A DNA stretch of 64,000 bases, taken from NCBI RefSeq assembly GCF_001421535.1, contig NZ_LMKN01000001.1, forward strand, positions 1,462,267 through 1,526,266, written 5' to 3'. The notes beneath the pieces were generated by a model, which did no database searches, was not told the origin of the DNA, and saw nothing but the letters and a program-made list of their open reading frames with translations. Source of the stretch: Sphingomonas sp. Leaf20. Its GTDB lineage: Bacteria; Pseudomonadota; Alphaproteobacteria; Sphingomonadales; Sphingomonadaceae. Both the position numbers and the translations under genes were made by a program. This document shows positions 52,784 through 62,363 of this stretch, piece after piece (within the stretch, counting starts at the first letter, position 1; each line of letters begins with the position of its first letter).

Positions 52784-54301
52784 GTGACCGAATCGACCAA
52801 GGATATCGACACGCTCGCCAAGGGCGGTCGGACCAACATCGCGGGCTTCGTCCTGCGGCTGGCCGCGCGAATCCCGTTCCTGTTCATCGCCGGCCGGATC
52901 TACGGTCCCGACCTGGTCGGCCGGTTCGCGATCGCGGTCGTGGTCGTCGAACTCGCCGCGTTGCTGGCCACGCTCGGCCTCAAGCGCGGGCTCGCGCAGG
53001 CGCTCAGCAGCGCGGATCGCCCGCACGCCAACGTCGTGTGGGATGCGATGGCGGTGGCGTTCATCGCCTCGCTGATCGCCAGCGCGGTGCTCTGCACCTT
53101 CCCGCAGATCATGTATCCCAACAGCGCGATCACCGGGCTCGACCGGTTCCTGCCGCTGATCATCGTCGCGGTCGCCTGGTCCGACGTCAGCCTCGCCGCG
53201 CTCGCCTATCGCCTCAACGTCAAGGCCGCAGTCACCGCGCGCGCGGTGGTCGAGCCGTGGACGATCTCGATCGCCGCCTGGGCCTTCTCCTATTTCACGA
53301 TCCGCGACGGGCTCGTGCTCAGCTATGTCGCGTCGATGATCGCGGCGCTGATCGCCAGCCTCGTGCCGTTCCTGCGCAGCTACGGCGTCCCCCGCGGCTG
53401 GTCGCCGCATTTGCGGCCGCTCTACACGCTCGCCCGCGCCAACGTGCCGCTGGCGGGCGCGGACATCCTCGAATGGGGCAGCCGCAACGTCGACCGCTTC
53501 ATCCTCGGCGTGATGTTCGAGCCCAAGATCGTCGGCATCTATTACATGGCGCAGCAGGTCGCGAGCCTGCCGCAGAAGCTCAAGACCAGCTTCGACCCTA
53601 TCCTCGGCCCGGTGATCACGCAGAGCCTCGCGAACAACGACCGCGCCGCGATCGCCAACCAGGTCCGCCAGGTCGCGTTCTGGATCATGGCGGCACAGGG
53701 CGGGCTCGCGCTGATGGGCTCTATTCCCGGCGAAGCAGTGATGGGCGTGGTGGGCCCGCAATTCGTCGCCGGCACCGCCGCACTCGCGTTCCTGCTGACC
53801 GCCGAATTCCTCGCCTCGACCGGCGCGGTCAGCGAATCCGCGCTCGTCTACATCGCGCGTCACCGGAACCTGATGATCTCGGCGGCGATGCTCGCCTTCC
53901 AGATCGGGCTCAGCTTCGCGCTGATCTTCCTGATCCGCGGGCTCGGTTATCCGGTGAATTATCAGGCGGCGGGGCCGGCGGTCGCGCTCATGCTGTCGGT
54001 CGCGCTGACCTCGGTGATCAAGTCCAGGCTGCTCGGCCACCTGCTCGGTGCGAGCGTGTCGCCATGGCGCTGGCCGCTCGTGTGGGCCGCGCTGGCTGCC
54101 ATCGTCGTCGGCGCCGCCTTCACCGCGCTGCCCAAACGGTACGAATGGGTCGAACTCGCGGTCGGGGAACCCGCGATCGCCGGGACGTATCTCTTCATCC
54201 TGTGGAAATGGGCGTTCGGCCCGGCGGACCGGGCGTTGTTCAAGAAGAAGCCACCCGAAGCCGAACCGGTGCTCCCCAACGCCGGTTCGGCCATCCCGTA
54301 A
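52784..54301 (+). CDS. Polysaccharide flippase-type membrane protein (MATE/Wzx-like)
   Basis: A 505-residue membrane protein with about 12-14 helices. It begins GGRTNIAGFVLRLAARIPFL and FIAGRIYGPDLVGRFAIAVV, the pattern of the MOP/Wzx flippase superfamily. GSRNVDRFILGVMFEPKIVG and IYYMAQQVASLPQKLKTSFD are typical internal blocks. It probably moves lipid-linked sugars across the inner membrane. The GTG at 52784 is chosen because the preceding codons are Arg-rich spacer sequence. No glycosyltransferase genes are nearby. Confidence 0.82.
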   Translation: MTESTKDIDTLAKGGRTNIAGFVLRLAARIPFLFIAGRIYGPDLVGRFAIAVVVVELAALLATLGLKRGLAQALSSADRPHANVVWDAMAVAFIASLIASAVLCTFPQIMYPNSAITGLDRFLPLIIVAVAWSDVSLAALAYRLNVKAAVTARAVVEPWTISIAAWAFSYFTIRDGLVLSYVASMIAALIASLVPFLRSYGVPRGWSPHLRPLYTLARANVPLAGADILEWGSRNVDRFILGVMFEPKIVGIYYMAQQVASLPQKLKTSFDPILGPVITQSLANNDRAAIANQVRQVAFWIMAAQGGLALMGSIPGEAVMGVVGPQFVAGTAALAFLLTAEFLASTGAVSESALVYIARHRNLMISAAMLAFQIGLSFALIFLIRGLGYPVNYQAAGPAVALMLSVALTSVIKSRLLGHLLGASVSPWRWPLVWAALAAIVVGAAFTALPKRYEWVELAVGEPAIAGTYLFILWKWAFGPADRALFKKKPPEAEPVLPNAGSAIP

Positions 54302-54336
54302 CTGGCCCCCCGCAATCGCCGGGGGCCCGGGTCCGA

Positions 54337-55911
54337 TCAATGCCGGAAGTGGCGCATCCCGGTGAACACCATCGCGAGACCGGCTTCGTCCGCGGCCGCG
54401 ATCACATCCGCGTCGCGGATCGACCCGCCGGGCTGGATCACTGCCGTGGCGCCTGCCTCGACCGCGGCGAGCAGGCCGTCGGCGAACGGGAAGAACGCGT
54501 CCGAGGCGACCGCGGAGCCGATCGTGCGCGGGGTGGACCAGCCGGCCTTGTCCGCGGCGTCCTTCGCCTTCCACGCAGCGATGCGCGCGGATTCGAGGCG
54601 GTTCATCTGGCCAGCGCCGATGCCCGCGGTACTGCCGTCCTTGGCATAGACGATCGCGTTCGACTTGGTGTGCTTGGCGACGGTCCAGGCGAAGCGGCAG
54701 TCGATCAGCTCCTGCTCGGTCGGCTGGCGCTTGGTCACGACGGTCAGGTCGCCGGGGGTGCCCCCCAGGACTCCATTGTCGCGGCCCTGGACGAGCCAGC
54801 CGCCGGCGATCGACTTGGCGGTGAGCCCGGCGCGCGCGGGATCGGGGAGCTCGCCGGTCAGCAACAGGCGGAGGTTCTTCTTCGCAGCGAACAGCGCGAT
54901 CGCCTCCTCATCGGCGTCGGGGGCGACGACGACTTCGGTGAAGATCCCGGTGATCGCGCGCGCGGTTTCCGCGTCGAGCGTCCGGTTGACGGCGATGATG
55001 CCGCCGAACGCCGAGACGGTGTCGCACGCGAACGCAGCGGCATAGGCCTCGGCGAGCGTGGCGGCGGTGGCGACGCCGCATGGGTTGGCGTGCTTGACGA
55101 TGACGACCGAGGGTTCGGCGTCGCGGAACTCGGCGATGAGCTCCAACGCGGCGTCGGCGTCGTTGAGATTGTTGTAGCTCAGCGCCTTGCCCTGGAGCTG
55201 GCGCGCCTGACCGATGCCGCGGACGCTGTCGGTCGCGGTGTAGAAGGCGGCGGACTGGTGCGGGTTCTCACCATAGCGAAGCGTGTCGCCGCGCTTGAGC
55301 GTGATCGGCAGCACGGGCGGGAATGCCTCGGCCTGGTCGACGGTGCCGAACCACGTCGCGATCGCCGAATCATAGGCGGCGGTGGTGGCGAAGGCCTTGG
55401 CGGCGAGGCGCTTGCGGTCGTCGAGCGTGGTGGTGCCGCCCGCGACGAGGGCGTAGTCCGCGGGATCGGTGACGATCGCGACATAGGCGTGGTTCTTGGC
55501 CGCCGAGCGGACCATGCTGGGGCCGCCGATATCGATATTCTCGATCACGGTGTCGCGGTCTGCGCCCTTGGCGACGGTCGCCTCGAACGGATAGAGATTG
55601 ACGATGACGAGGTCGATCGCGCCGATCTGGTGCTCGGCCATCGACGCGGCGTGGCCGGCATCGTCGCGGACCGCGAGCAGGCCGCCATGCACCATCGGGT
55701 GGAGCGTCTTGACGCGGCCGTCCATCATCTCGGGGAAGCCGGTCAGCTCTGACACGTCGCGGACGTCGAGGCCGGCCGCGCGCAAGGCGGTGGCGGTGCC
55801 GCCGGTCGAGACCAGCTCGACGCCGTGGCTCGCGAGCGACTTGCCGAGATCGACGATCCCCGTCTTGTCGGAAACGGACAGGAGCGCGCGCTTGATCGGG
55901 ATGCTGGTCAT
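54337..55911 (-). CDS. purH: Bifunctional AICAR transformylase/IMP cyclohydrolase
   Basis: A 524-residue protein for the last two steps of IMP synthesis. The N-terminal cyclohydrolase (MGS-like) domain has [34 protein letters not shown] and [20 protein letters not shown]. The transformylase domain has [33 protein letters not shown], and the C-terminal [20 protein letters not shown] and [20 protein letters not shown]. The length is normal. Confidence 0.97.
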   Translation of the reverse strand: MTSIPIKRALLSVSDKTGIVDLGKSLASHGVELVSTGGTATALRAAGLDVRDVSELTGFPEMMDGRVKTLHPMVHGGLLAVRDDAGHAASMAEHQIGAIDLVIVNLYPFEATVAKGADRDTVIENIDIGGPSMVRSAAKNHAYVAIVTDPADYALVAGGTTTLDDRKRLAAKAFATTAAYDSAIATWFGTVDQAEAFPPVLPITLKRGDTLRYGENPHQSAAFYTATDSVRGIGQARQLQGKALSYNNLNDADAALELIAEFRDAEPSVVIVKHANPCGVATAATLAEAYAAAFACDTVSAFGGIIAVNRTLDAETARAITGIFTEVVVAPDADEEAIALFAAKKNLRLLLTGELPDPARAGLTAKSIAGGWLVQGRDNGVLGGTPGDLTVVTKRQPTEQELIDCRFAWTVAKHTKSNAIVYAKDGSTAGIGAGQMNRLESARIAAWKAKDAADKAGWSTPRTIGSAVASDAFFPFADGLLAAVEAGATAVIQPGGSIRDADVIAAADEAGLAMVFTGMRHFRH

Positions 55912-55995
55912 GAGGGTCTTTCGTGGAGTCGCCGTGCGGCGGGCCTTAGCGTCGGTTGGGGTTTGGGAACAGGGGGAGCTGCCCTCCCCTCCCTA

Positions 55996-56077
55996 CGTCA
56001 TCCTGACGAAAGTCAGGACCCAGAGCCACGGGCGCGATCGTTTGGTATCCTGGGTCCTGACTTTCGTCAGGATGACG
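55996..56077. repeat. 82-base palindromic repeat, copy 2
   Basis: Identical arms to copy 1 (55996-56023 and 56050-56077) and the same 26-base centre length. The centre sequence starts AGCCA and ends ATC as in copy 1, with a different middle. It lies between purH and the heparinase-like gene. Confidence 0.9.
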
Positions 56078-56103
56078 GGGGTGGGGGATGATGGCGGTGA
56101 CCG

Positions 56104-57837
56104 TCAGGCCTTTTTCAGCGCCCAGCTCACGCTCGCGCCACCGGCTGCGGCTTCGCCCGTGATCATCAGCTGCTGCGTCGCGACGGGGCGGCCGTCCGCG
56201 TCGATCCAGACGCTGTCCTCGACCACCAGCGCGCCGCCGCGACAGCGGAACTGCCAGAGCGCACCGCCCGGCAGGCGAAGGATCGCGCCCAGTCCGTCCG
56301 CGGTCGGCGACACCTGCACTCCCGCGCCGAGATGGAAGCGGATCGCGAACAGCGACAGGCCGGTACGCCGCCTGCGCCCCTGCGGCAGAAGCGCGTCCTC
56401 GCCGCGCAGCTCGCGCCCGTCTCCGGTGAGCATCAGCTGGCGGCGATGGAGGAACCCCCAGCGGCGGACATAGCCGTCATGGCTCGCCTCGATCCGGCTG
56501 GCGGCCTCCGATTCCTGACGGCTCAATTCGACCTCGCCGACACCGCGGCCGAGCGTGCCGTCGGCATGGATCGCGGTGGAATTGCTGTCGGCGATCGTCA
56601 GCGTCGAATGCGCCGCGGTCGAGCGCAGCCCCTCGACCATTGCCGCGGGAAGCTGCGCGATGCCGGCCCGCGCGCCGCCGCAATTGACGACGATGCGAGA
56701 CGGACCGTCCGAGAACTCGAACGCGAGCGTCGAGGCGCAGCCCCCTTCGACGAGGCGCGCGATCGGCGGCGGCGCCGCATCGACGATCAGCACCGCGCTG
56801 CTCGCTGCGAGCCGTTGATAGCCCCAGTCGCGCGCTTGGCGGAGTGGCCGCGTACGGACGCCGCTCGCCTCGATCACGGCGGCGACCTGTGTCTCGCTCG
56901 AGGGTCCGCCGCCCTGCCAGCTCGACAACCCGTGATCGGCATGCGCGACGCCGAGCAACGCCGCGACCATCCGCGCGAGCGTGACGCCGACCGTCTCGGG
57001 GAGCGCGAGGCCACGCGCCACGTAGCTTTCCTGGAGCAGCGTCAGCAGCTGGATCGTGTCGAGCAGCATCGACGGGCTGCGCGACACCGACCCGCCATCG
57101 TCGAACAATCCGGTGCCCAGCGCGCGGAGCAGACCCGCCTCGCCGAACGCGCGACGAGGGTCTCCGCCGGGGATCAGCAGTCCGGCGGCGACGACCCCGC
57201 ACCAGGCGGCGATGCGGGGGGCGCCCGCCGGCGCCTTGTCGGCCGTGCGATCGAGGTGGAGCGCGCCGCGCGCGAGCGCGTTCAACACCTTCGAGCGATA
57301 GATCAGGTCGGACGAGGACAGGATCAGCGGTGCGTGCGCGGTCCAGAACAGGATGCGACGGCCCCACATGTCGGGCCGCCATGCGATGCCCCCGGTCTTG
57401 TCGGCATAGGCGGTCAGCCAGAGCCCCATCAGATATTCGGCGATCGGTGCGCCGCGCGACCGCGTCGCCACCGTCGAGAGATCGCGCAGCCACGCGAAAC
57501 TGTGCAGATAGTCGGCAAAGGCCTTGGGCAGCGGCTTGGCGAGGTCGAGCGTCTCGATATCGCGCGCCTCGCCGCGGAACGAGAGCACACCCTCCAGCAG
57601 CATCGTCCCGCGCGGGATGTCGCCGAGGATCGGATCGCCGGGGACCGCGATGAGCTTGAGCGGGTAGCGCCCCTTGAGGCGAAGCGCATGCAACGGCGTG
57701 CGCCATGTCAGCCGGTGGAAGCGCTCGGCCAGCCGATCGGCGAGCGACAGCCCCTTGTCGCCGCCGAGCCGGATCAGGCGGCGGCCTTCATCGATCCCGT
57801 CGAGCGCGGGGTCGGTCGCGGGATCGCGCTGGCTCAA
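56104..57837 (-). CDS. Heparinase II/III-family protein
   Basis: A 577-residue protein. The N-terminal helical part has [20 protein letters not shown] and [20 protein letters not shown]. The C-terminal beta part has [20 protein letters not shown] and [20 protein letters not shown], which match the heparinase II/III-like lyase fold (HSTLxxxDxNS is the family core). No signal peptide is evident. The substrate is unknown; sphingomonad homologues lie next to rpe as here. The start is probably TTG at 57837 overlapping the rpe stop (TTGA), with GAGGGG just upstream. Confidence 0.83.
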   Translation of the reverse strand: MSQRDPATDPALDGIDEGRRLIRLGGDKGLSLADRLAERFHRLTWRTPLHALRLKGRYPLKLIAVPGDPILGDIPRGTMLLEGVLSFRGEARDIETLDLAKPLPKAFADYLHSFAWLRDLSTVATRSRGAPIAEYLMGLWLTAYADKTGGIAWRPDMWGRRILFWTAHAPLILSSSDLIYRSKVLNALARGALHLDRTADKAPAGAPRIAAWCGVVAAGLLIPGGDPRRAFGEAGLLRALGTGLFDDGGSVSRSPSMLLDTIQLLTLLQESYVARGLALPETVGVTLARMVAALLGVAHADHGLSSWQGGGPSSETQVAAVIEASGVRTRPLRQARDWGYQRLAASSAVLIVDAAPPPIARLVEGGCASTLAFEFSDGPSRIVVNCGGARAGIAQLPAAMVEGLRSTAAHSTLTIADSNSTAIHADGTLGRGVGEVELSRQESEAASRIEASHDGYVRRWGFLHRRQLMLTGDGRELRGEDALLPQGRRRRTGLSLFAIRFHLGAGVQVSPTADGLGAILRLPGGALWQFRCRGGALVVEDSVWIDADGRPVATQQLMITGEAAAGGASVSWALKKA

Positions 57838-58493
57838 TCGCCCCTCAATGCCGCAATGTTCGCGGCATACTGCGCTGGCCCGCCGCGGAAGACCGAGGTG
57901 CCCGCGACCAGCGCGTCGGCGCCCGCCTCGATACAGCGCTTCGCCCATTCGGCATCGACACCGCCATCGACCTCGAGATCGATCGCACGACCGCTCTTTT
58001 CGATCATGGTGCGGATCGCGGCAATCTTCTTGAGCTGGCTCGGGATGAAGCTCTGTCCGCCAAAGCCGGGGTTGACGCTCATCACCAGCACGAGGTCGAC
58101 CATGTCGAGCAGATAATCGAGCATCTTGGCGGGCGTGCCGGGGCAGATGACGATACCGGCGCGCTTGCCGAGGCCCTTGATATGCTGGAGCGAGCGGTGG
58201 ATGTGCGGGCCGGCCTCGTAATGCACGGTGATGCAGTCCGCACCGGCGTCCGCGAACGCGTCGAGATAGGCGTCGACGGGAGAAATCATGAGGTGGACGT
58301 CGAACGGCTTGGTGGTCATGCCGCGCACCGACTTCATGACCGCGGGGCCGAACGAGATGTTGGGGACGAAATGCCCGTCCATCACGTCGATATGGATCCA
58401 GTCGGCACCGGCCGCGTCGATGGCACGAACCTCCTCACCCAGTTTGGCAAAGTCGGCGGACAGGATCGAGGGAGCGATACGGACGGGTTGCAT
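57834..58493 (-). CDS. rpe: Ribulose-phosphate 3-epimerase
   Basis: A 219-residue TIM-barrel enzyme of the pentose phosphate pathway. It has [40 protein letters not shown], the DVHLMI strand, [18 protein letters not shown] and [20 protein letters not shown]. Metal-binding His and Asp residues are all in place. It is coupled to the heparinase-like gene. Confidence 0.97.
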   Translation of the reverse strand: MQPVRIAPSILSADFAKLGEEVRAIDAAGADWIHIDVMDGHFVPNISFGPAVMKSVRGMTTKPFDVHLMISPVDAYLDAFADAGADCITVHYEAGPHIHRSLQHIKGLGKRAGIVICPGTPAKMLDYLLDMVDLVLVMSVNPGFGGQSFIPSQLKKIAAIRTMIEKSGRAIDLEVDGGVDAEWAKRCIEAGADALVAGTSVFRGGPAQYAANIAALRGD

Positions 58494-58536
58494 GGGATTG
58501 TCCTAGCGCGGGATTCACGTGGTGCGAAGGGCTTGT

Positions 58537-58560
58537 ATCCTCCCCCTTGCGGGGGAGGAT
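58537..58560. repeat. CCTCCCCC hairpin between rpe and rsmB
   Basis: ATCCTCCCCC-TTGC-GGGGGAGGAT is a perfect 10-base inverted repeat, 3 bases after the rsmB stop. It may end rsmB transcription. It belongs to the same family as the ends of the 49669-49790 element. Confidence 0.8.
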
Positions 58561-58563
58561 TGG

Positions 58564-59865
58564 TCAGGCGCGCTTGAGGCGGGCGATGAAGAAGCCGTCG
58601 CAGCCGCCTTCATCCGCGAGCATGCCGGGGAGCGTGCGGACGCTACCAGCTAGGGGGCCGGTCTCGGTGGGCGTGATGCCCGCGGGAAGTTCGGCCTGGT
58701 CGACCGGCGCGATCGTGTAGTCGCTGCGCGCGGACAGGAACGCATCGAGCTGCGCCTCGCCCTCCGACGGTTCGAGCGAACAGGTCGCGTAGACGAGCGT
58801 GCCGCCGGGTTTCACCCAGTCGGCGGCGCGCGTGAAGATGCGTGCCTGGAGCGCCGCGGTCTCGGCGATGATCGAGGGGCGGACGCGGTGGAGCACGTCG
58901 GGATGGCGGCGGAAGATGCCCGTCGCGCTGCATGGCGCATCGATCAGGATCGCGTCGGCGGGCTCGGCGGGCGCCCATTCGAGGATGTCGGCGTTGACGA
59001 CCTCCGACTTCAGGTGCGTGCGATAGAGGTTTTCGCGCAGGCGCTTGATCCGGCTCTGCGAATTGTCGACCGAGGTGACGGTCCAGCCTGCCGCGGCGAG
59101 CTGCAGCGTCTTGCCGCCCGGCGCCGCGCACAGATCGAGGACGTGGCCCCCACCCTCTGACGGCGCCTTCCCCAGCAGGCGTGCGGGGAGCGAGGCGGCG
59201 ATGTCCTGCACCCACCACGCGCCGTCGCCGAACCCGGCCATGTCGGGGACCGAGTCGTGATCGCCCAGGCGAAGATGGCCGGGCATGAAGCTCTCGCCGC
59301 CGAGTTTCTCGCGCCAGCCTTCGGTTTCGGCGGGGTCGGCGATCGTGAGGTCGAGCGGCGGCGGTGCGGCGATCGCGCGACCGGCGGCGTCGACCATCTC
59401 CTCGCCCCACGCGGCTTCCCAGCGGAGTTCGACCGGCGCGGGCAGCGTCGGGACCTCGGGGAGCAGCATGTTCGCGCGGAACAGCGTGCCGAACACGCCG
59501 TGGACGAGCTTGCGCGGGCCGCCGTCGACCAAGGGCAGCACGGTCGAGATCGCGGCGTGCGACGGCGTGCCGAGGATCAACACCTGGACGAGCGCGATGC
59601 GCAGCGCCATCCGCGCCTTCGCATCGTCGGGGAGGTTGGTCTTGGTGACCGAATCGATCATCGCATCGAGATCGGGGAGCCGGCGCAGCGTCTCGGCGGC
59701 GATCGCGTGCGCGAGGCCGCGATCGGGGCCGTGGATCGCGCGGGTCGCGGCGGGGAGCGCGGATTCGAGCGACTCGCCGCGTCGGAGCACGGCGTCGAGC
59801 AGGCGGAGTGCTGCCCGGCGGGTGGGGACGCCAAGCGGCTCGGGGGCGTGGGTATAGTCGGGCAT
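58564..59865 (-). CDS. rsmB: RsmB-type 16S rRNA (cytosine-C5) methyltransferase
   Basis: A 433-residue RsmB/NOP2/Sun-family enzyme. The N-terminal NusB-like helical domain (TRRAALRLLDAVLRRGESLE, HAISTVLPLVDGGPRKLVHG-type stretch) is followed by the methyltransferase: VLDLCAAPGGKTLQLAAAGW, VVNADILEWAPAEPADAILI, catalytic motif IV DAPCSATGIFRRHPDV, and motif VI YATCSLEPSEGEAQLD. Both catalytic cysteines are present. The ATG at 59865 gives MPDYTHAPEPLG; an upstream frame extends but is not supported. Confidence 0.9.
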   Translation of the reverse strand: MPDYTHAPEPLGVPTRRAALRLLDAVLRRGESLESALPAATRAIHGPDRGLAHAIAAETLRRLPDLDAMIDSVTKTNLPDDAKARMALRIALVQVLILGTPSHAAISTVLPLVDGGPRKLVHGVFGTLFRANMLLPEVPTLPAPVELRWEAAWGEEMVDAAGRAIAAPPPLDLTIADPAETEGWREKLGGESFMPGHLRLGDHDSVPDMAGFGDGAWWVQDIAASLPARLLGKAPSEGGGHVLDLCAAPGGKTLQLAAAGWTVTSVDNSQSRIKRLRENLYRTHLKSEVVNADILEWAPAEPADAILIDAPCSATGIFRRHPDVLHRVRPSIIAETAALQARIFTRAADWVKPGGTLVYATCSLEPSEGEAQLDAFLSARSDYTIAPVDQAELPAGITPTETGPLAGSVRTLPGMLADEGGCDGFFIARLKRA

Positions 59866-59970
59866 ATAAGGTCCTTCGCGTTCGGTTTGCCGCGTGGCTG
59901 TAGTGGCAAAGTCGCGCGGCAGGGCCCATGTGGCGGTTACGACGCCAACACGCAAATCCGGAGAGCCGCG

Positions 59971-60129
59971 ATGGGCCAGCGCCCCGATCATGTGAAGCCA
60001 CCCGAATATCTGGCGAAGACAACGCCGGTGCCAAAACCCGAGCCGATCGTGCCCGACAAGGATCCCGAACCGCGCGATCCCACGCGCTATGGCGACTGGG
60101 AGCTCAAGGGCATGGCGATCGACTTCTGA
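59971..60129 (+). CDS. DUF1674 microprotein, SDHAF4-like
   Basis: A 52-residue protein, Pro-rich with a C-terminal block DPTRYGDWELKGMAIDF. This end is the signature of DUF1674, the family of the mitochondrial succinate dehydrogenase assembly factor SDHAF4, which helps flavinylated SdhA. The bacterial role is inferred. It is divergent from rsmB with about 105 bases between and has no sdh genes nearby. Confidence 0.82.
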   Translation: MGQRPDHVKPPEYLAKTTPVPKPEPIVPDKDPEPRDPTRYGDWELKGMAIDF

Positions 60130-60458
60130 TCCGGGCGCGATGGCCTGTCCGTGATGCTGACGCGATCAGGATCCGGTGTGACGAACGACCCATGCGCCGT
60201 CCGTCATCCTGACGAAAGTCAGGATCCAGAATCACGAACGACACATGCCCCGTCCGTCATCCTGACGAAAGTCAGGATCCAGGATCACGAACGACGCCGT
60301 AGCTGACTCTGGATCCTGACTTTCGTCAGGATGACGGGTGGGGCGAGGATGACGGGTGGGGTGAGAATGGCGGGGTAGAGTGCGAACGACGGGGGTAAAT
60401 CTGCGGCAGCGGTCCTGACGCAGGTGGAACGTATCTCCTGGCGGCGCGTCGCGGTAGG
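60130..60458. other. Intergenic region with palindromic repeats
   Basis: 329 bases between the DUF1674 gene and the AsmA-family gene. It is largely filled by a tandemly duplicated repeat arm (60202-60229) and copy 3 of the 82-base repeat (60255-60336), followed by GATGACGGGTGGGG direct repeats at about 60331-60360. No gene is supported. Confidence 0.75.
60202..60336. repeat. 82-base palindromic repeat, copy 3, with a duplicated left arm
   Basis: The full element is 60255-60336 with arms at 60255-60282 and 60309-60336; these read GGATCC where copies 1 and 2 read GGACCC, changed in both arms so that pairing is kept. A second left arm lies at 60202-60229, exactly 53 bases upstream, with a related spacer (ATCACGAACGAC). 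Confidence 0.9.
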
Positions 60459-62315
60459 ATGAGGGGATTCTTCGCTAAACGCTGGGTTAAAATCACCGGC
60501 ATGGTCGTCGCGGGCGTGCTCGTGCTGGGACTTGTCGGGCTTGCGGCGTTTCCCTGGGGGTCGCTCAAGGGGGTGATCCAGCGCCAGCTCACCGCGCGGT
60601 TCGGACGCCCCGTGACGATCGGCGGGATCGAGCGCGTCGATACGTTCGGATTCAACCCGACGATCCGCATCACCGACGTGCGTATCCCGCAGGCGGCATG
60701 GGCCGGAACGGGCGATTTCGTACGGTTGCGCGAGGCCGAGGCGACGTTTTCCGGGCTCGCGCTGCTAAAAGGCGCGTTCGGGCCGCGTGATGTGAAGGCG
60801 CGCGGGCTGCGGCTCGTGCTGGTCCGCGACCGGAATGGCCGGACCAATTGGGAACGACCGGGCAAGCCGAAGGGCGGCTCCAGCTCGACGGAACTCGACG
60901 GGCTGACGATCAGCGACAGCGTGATCGCGTATCGCGACGACAAGCAGGATCGTTTCGTGACCGCGCGCTTCGCCTCCGATCCCGTGCACGGGATCCGCGC
61001 GACCGGCACCGGCACGATCCGCGGTGCGGCGGTGCGGATTGCGGTCGCGGGGCCTTCGGTCGAGACGTTCCAGGGCAAGCCCTGGCCGTTCACCGCGACG
61101 ATCGACGGCGATGCGCTCTCGATCACGGCGAAGGGCCGGATGGACCGCCCGCTCGATACCGACGCGATGAGCCTCGACGTGACCGCGCGCGCGACCGATC
61201 TCAAGCTGATCGACGCGGTGATCGAGGCGGGGCTGTTCCGGACGCAGCCGGTCTCGTTCAGCGCGCATGTCCGCCACGACCAGCCGAAATGGACGGTGAC
61301 ACAGCTCAAGGGCGTCGTCGGGCGGTCCGATTTCACGGGGCATGTCAGCGTCGACAAACAGGCGGGGCGGAGCAAGGTCGATGGCGCAATCGTGTCGCGG
61401 CAGTTCGACTTTGGTGATCTCTCGTCGAACGAGGGCAAGGCCAAGGGCGCCGCGCTCGAGCGCGCAATCGGCCCGCGACTGGTCCCGAACACGCGGATCG
61501 ACATCGGCAAGATCGACACCACCGATGCGCGGATGGCGTTCAGGATCAAGCGGATCGTGAGCGCCAAGGGGGCGTCGCCGATCCTGTCCGCCAAGGGCGT
61601 GCTGGCGATCGATCACCAGTTGCTGACGCTCAGCGATCTCGATGCGCGACTCCCGCATGGGCGTGTCGAGGGCAAGCTGACGGTCGACCAGCGCGGCGAT
61701 CGCAAGGTGCCGATGGTCGATATCAACCTGCGGCTGCGCGGCAGCAGCGTGCAGGATCTCGCGGGCGGCGGCGGCGATTTCAGCGGCAATGTCAGTGCGC
61801 GCGCGCGGTTGAAAGGCCCCGGTGCGACGATCCGCGCGGCGGTCGGCAATGCGAACGGCACGATCGGGTTCGTCGCGCGCGACGGGCAATTGCCGCAGGG
61901 GATCGCAGCGGCGCTCGGCTTCGATGCGGCACGCGCGCTTCTGGCGAAGGATGGCGAGCGCGCGGGGCTGCGCTGCGTCGTGCTCAAGCTCGACGTGACG
62001 CGCGGGCATGGACGGATCGATCCGATGATCATCGACACGACCGCCAGCCAGTTGCGGGGGACGGGTAGCGTGGTGTTCCCGGGGGAGACGCTGAACATCC
62101 GGCTGAGCGGAACGCCGAAACAGGATGCGCTGCTCCGGTTGCCGGGATCGGCCTATATGACGGGGACGATCGAGCGACCCAGCGTGTCGATCCCGCCCGA
62201 GGTGAAGTCGGTGGGGAATATCTTCAAGGCGATCGGCCGCGCGATCACGGGGAAACAGGGGCCGACCGCGAGCGATGCGGATTGTTCGGGTCTCGCCGCG
62301 CGGGTCCTGCGCTAA
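60459..62315 (+). CDS. AsmA-family protein
   Basis: A 618-residue protein with one N-terminal membrane helix (ITGMVVAGVLVLGLVGLAAF), after which it is largely beta-structured. The block FGRPVTIGGIERVDTFGFNP and TIRITDVRIPQAAW is typical of the AsmA N-terminal domain. Many short repeats of beta strands follow (VEGKLTVDQRGDRKVPMVDI), then a C-terminal AsmA_2 region (IDPMIIDTTASQLRGTGSVV). Family members are inner-membrane anchored and help lipid transport to the outer membrane. The substrate is unknown. Confidence 0.87.
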   Translation: MRGFFAKRWVKITGMVVAGVLVLGLVGLAAFPWGSLKGVIQRQLTARFGRPVTIGGIERVDTFGFNPTIRITDVRIPQAAWAGTGDFVRLREAEATFSGLALLKGAFGPRDVKARGLRLVLVRDRNGRTNWERPGKPKGGSSSTELDGLTISDSVIAYRDDKQDRFVTARFASDPVHGIRATGTGTIRGAAVRIAVAGPSVETFQGKPWPFTATIDGDALSITAKGRMDRPLDTDAMSLDVTARATDLKLIDAVIEAGLFRTQPVSFSAHVRHDQPKWTVTQLKGVVGRSDFTGHVSVDKQAGRSKVDGAIVSRQFDFGDLSSNEGKAKGAALERAIGPRLVPNTRIDIGKIDTTDARMAFRIKRIVSAKGASPILSAKGVLAIDHQLLTLSDLDARLPHGRVEGKLTVDQRGDRKVPMVDINLRLRGSSVQDLAGGGGDFSGNVSARARLKGPGATIRAAVGNANGTIGFVARDGQLPQGIAAALGFDAARALLAKDGERAGLRCVVLKLDVTRGHGRIDPMIIDTTASQLRGTGSVVFPGETLNIRLSGTPKQDALLRLPGSAYMTGTIERPSVSIPPEVKSVGNIFKAIGRAITGKQGPTASDADCSGLAARVLR

Positions 62316-62322
62316 ACCTTTG

Positions 62323-62346
62323 ATCCTCCCCCGCCAGGGGGAGGAT
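62323..62346. terminator. CCTCCCCC hairpin between convergent asmA-like and gpsA genes
   Basis: ATCCTCCCCC-GCCA-GGGGGAGGAT is a perfect 10-base inverted repeat between two convergent genes, 8 bases after one stop and 18 bases before the other. It lacks a T run but is well placed as a bidirectional terminator. It matches the repeat hairpins at 49669 and 58537. Confidence 0.55.
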
Positions 62347-62363
62347 GAGGCAATCGCTTCTTA

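Noticed and set aside
52750..55752. A 1000-codon plus-strand open frame across the flippase and purH genes
   Set aside because: It crosses two well-supported genes in other frames or strands and has shadow-type composition.
60202..60336. Possible CRISPR array (repeated 28-base blocks)
   Set aside because: The blocks are inverted arms of a palindromic element, the spacers are related to each other, and no cas genes are nearby.
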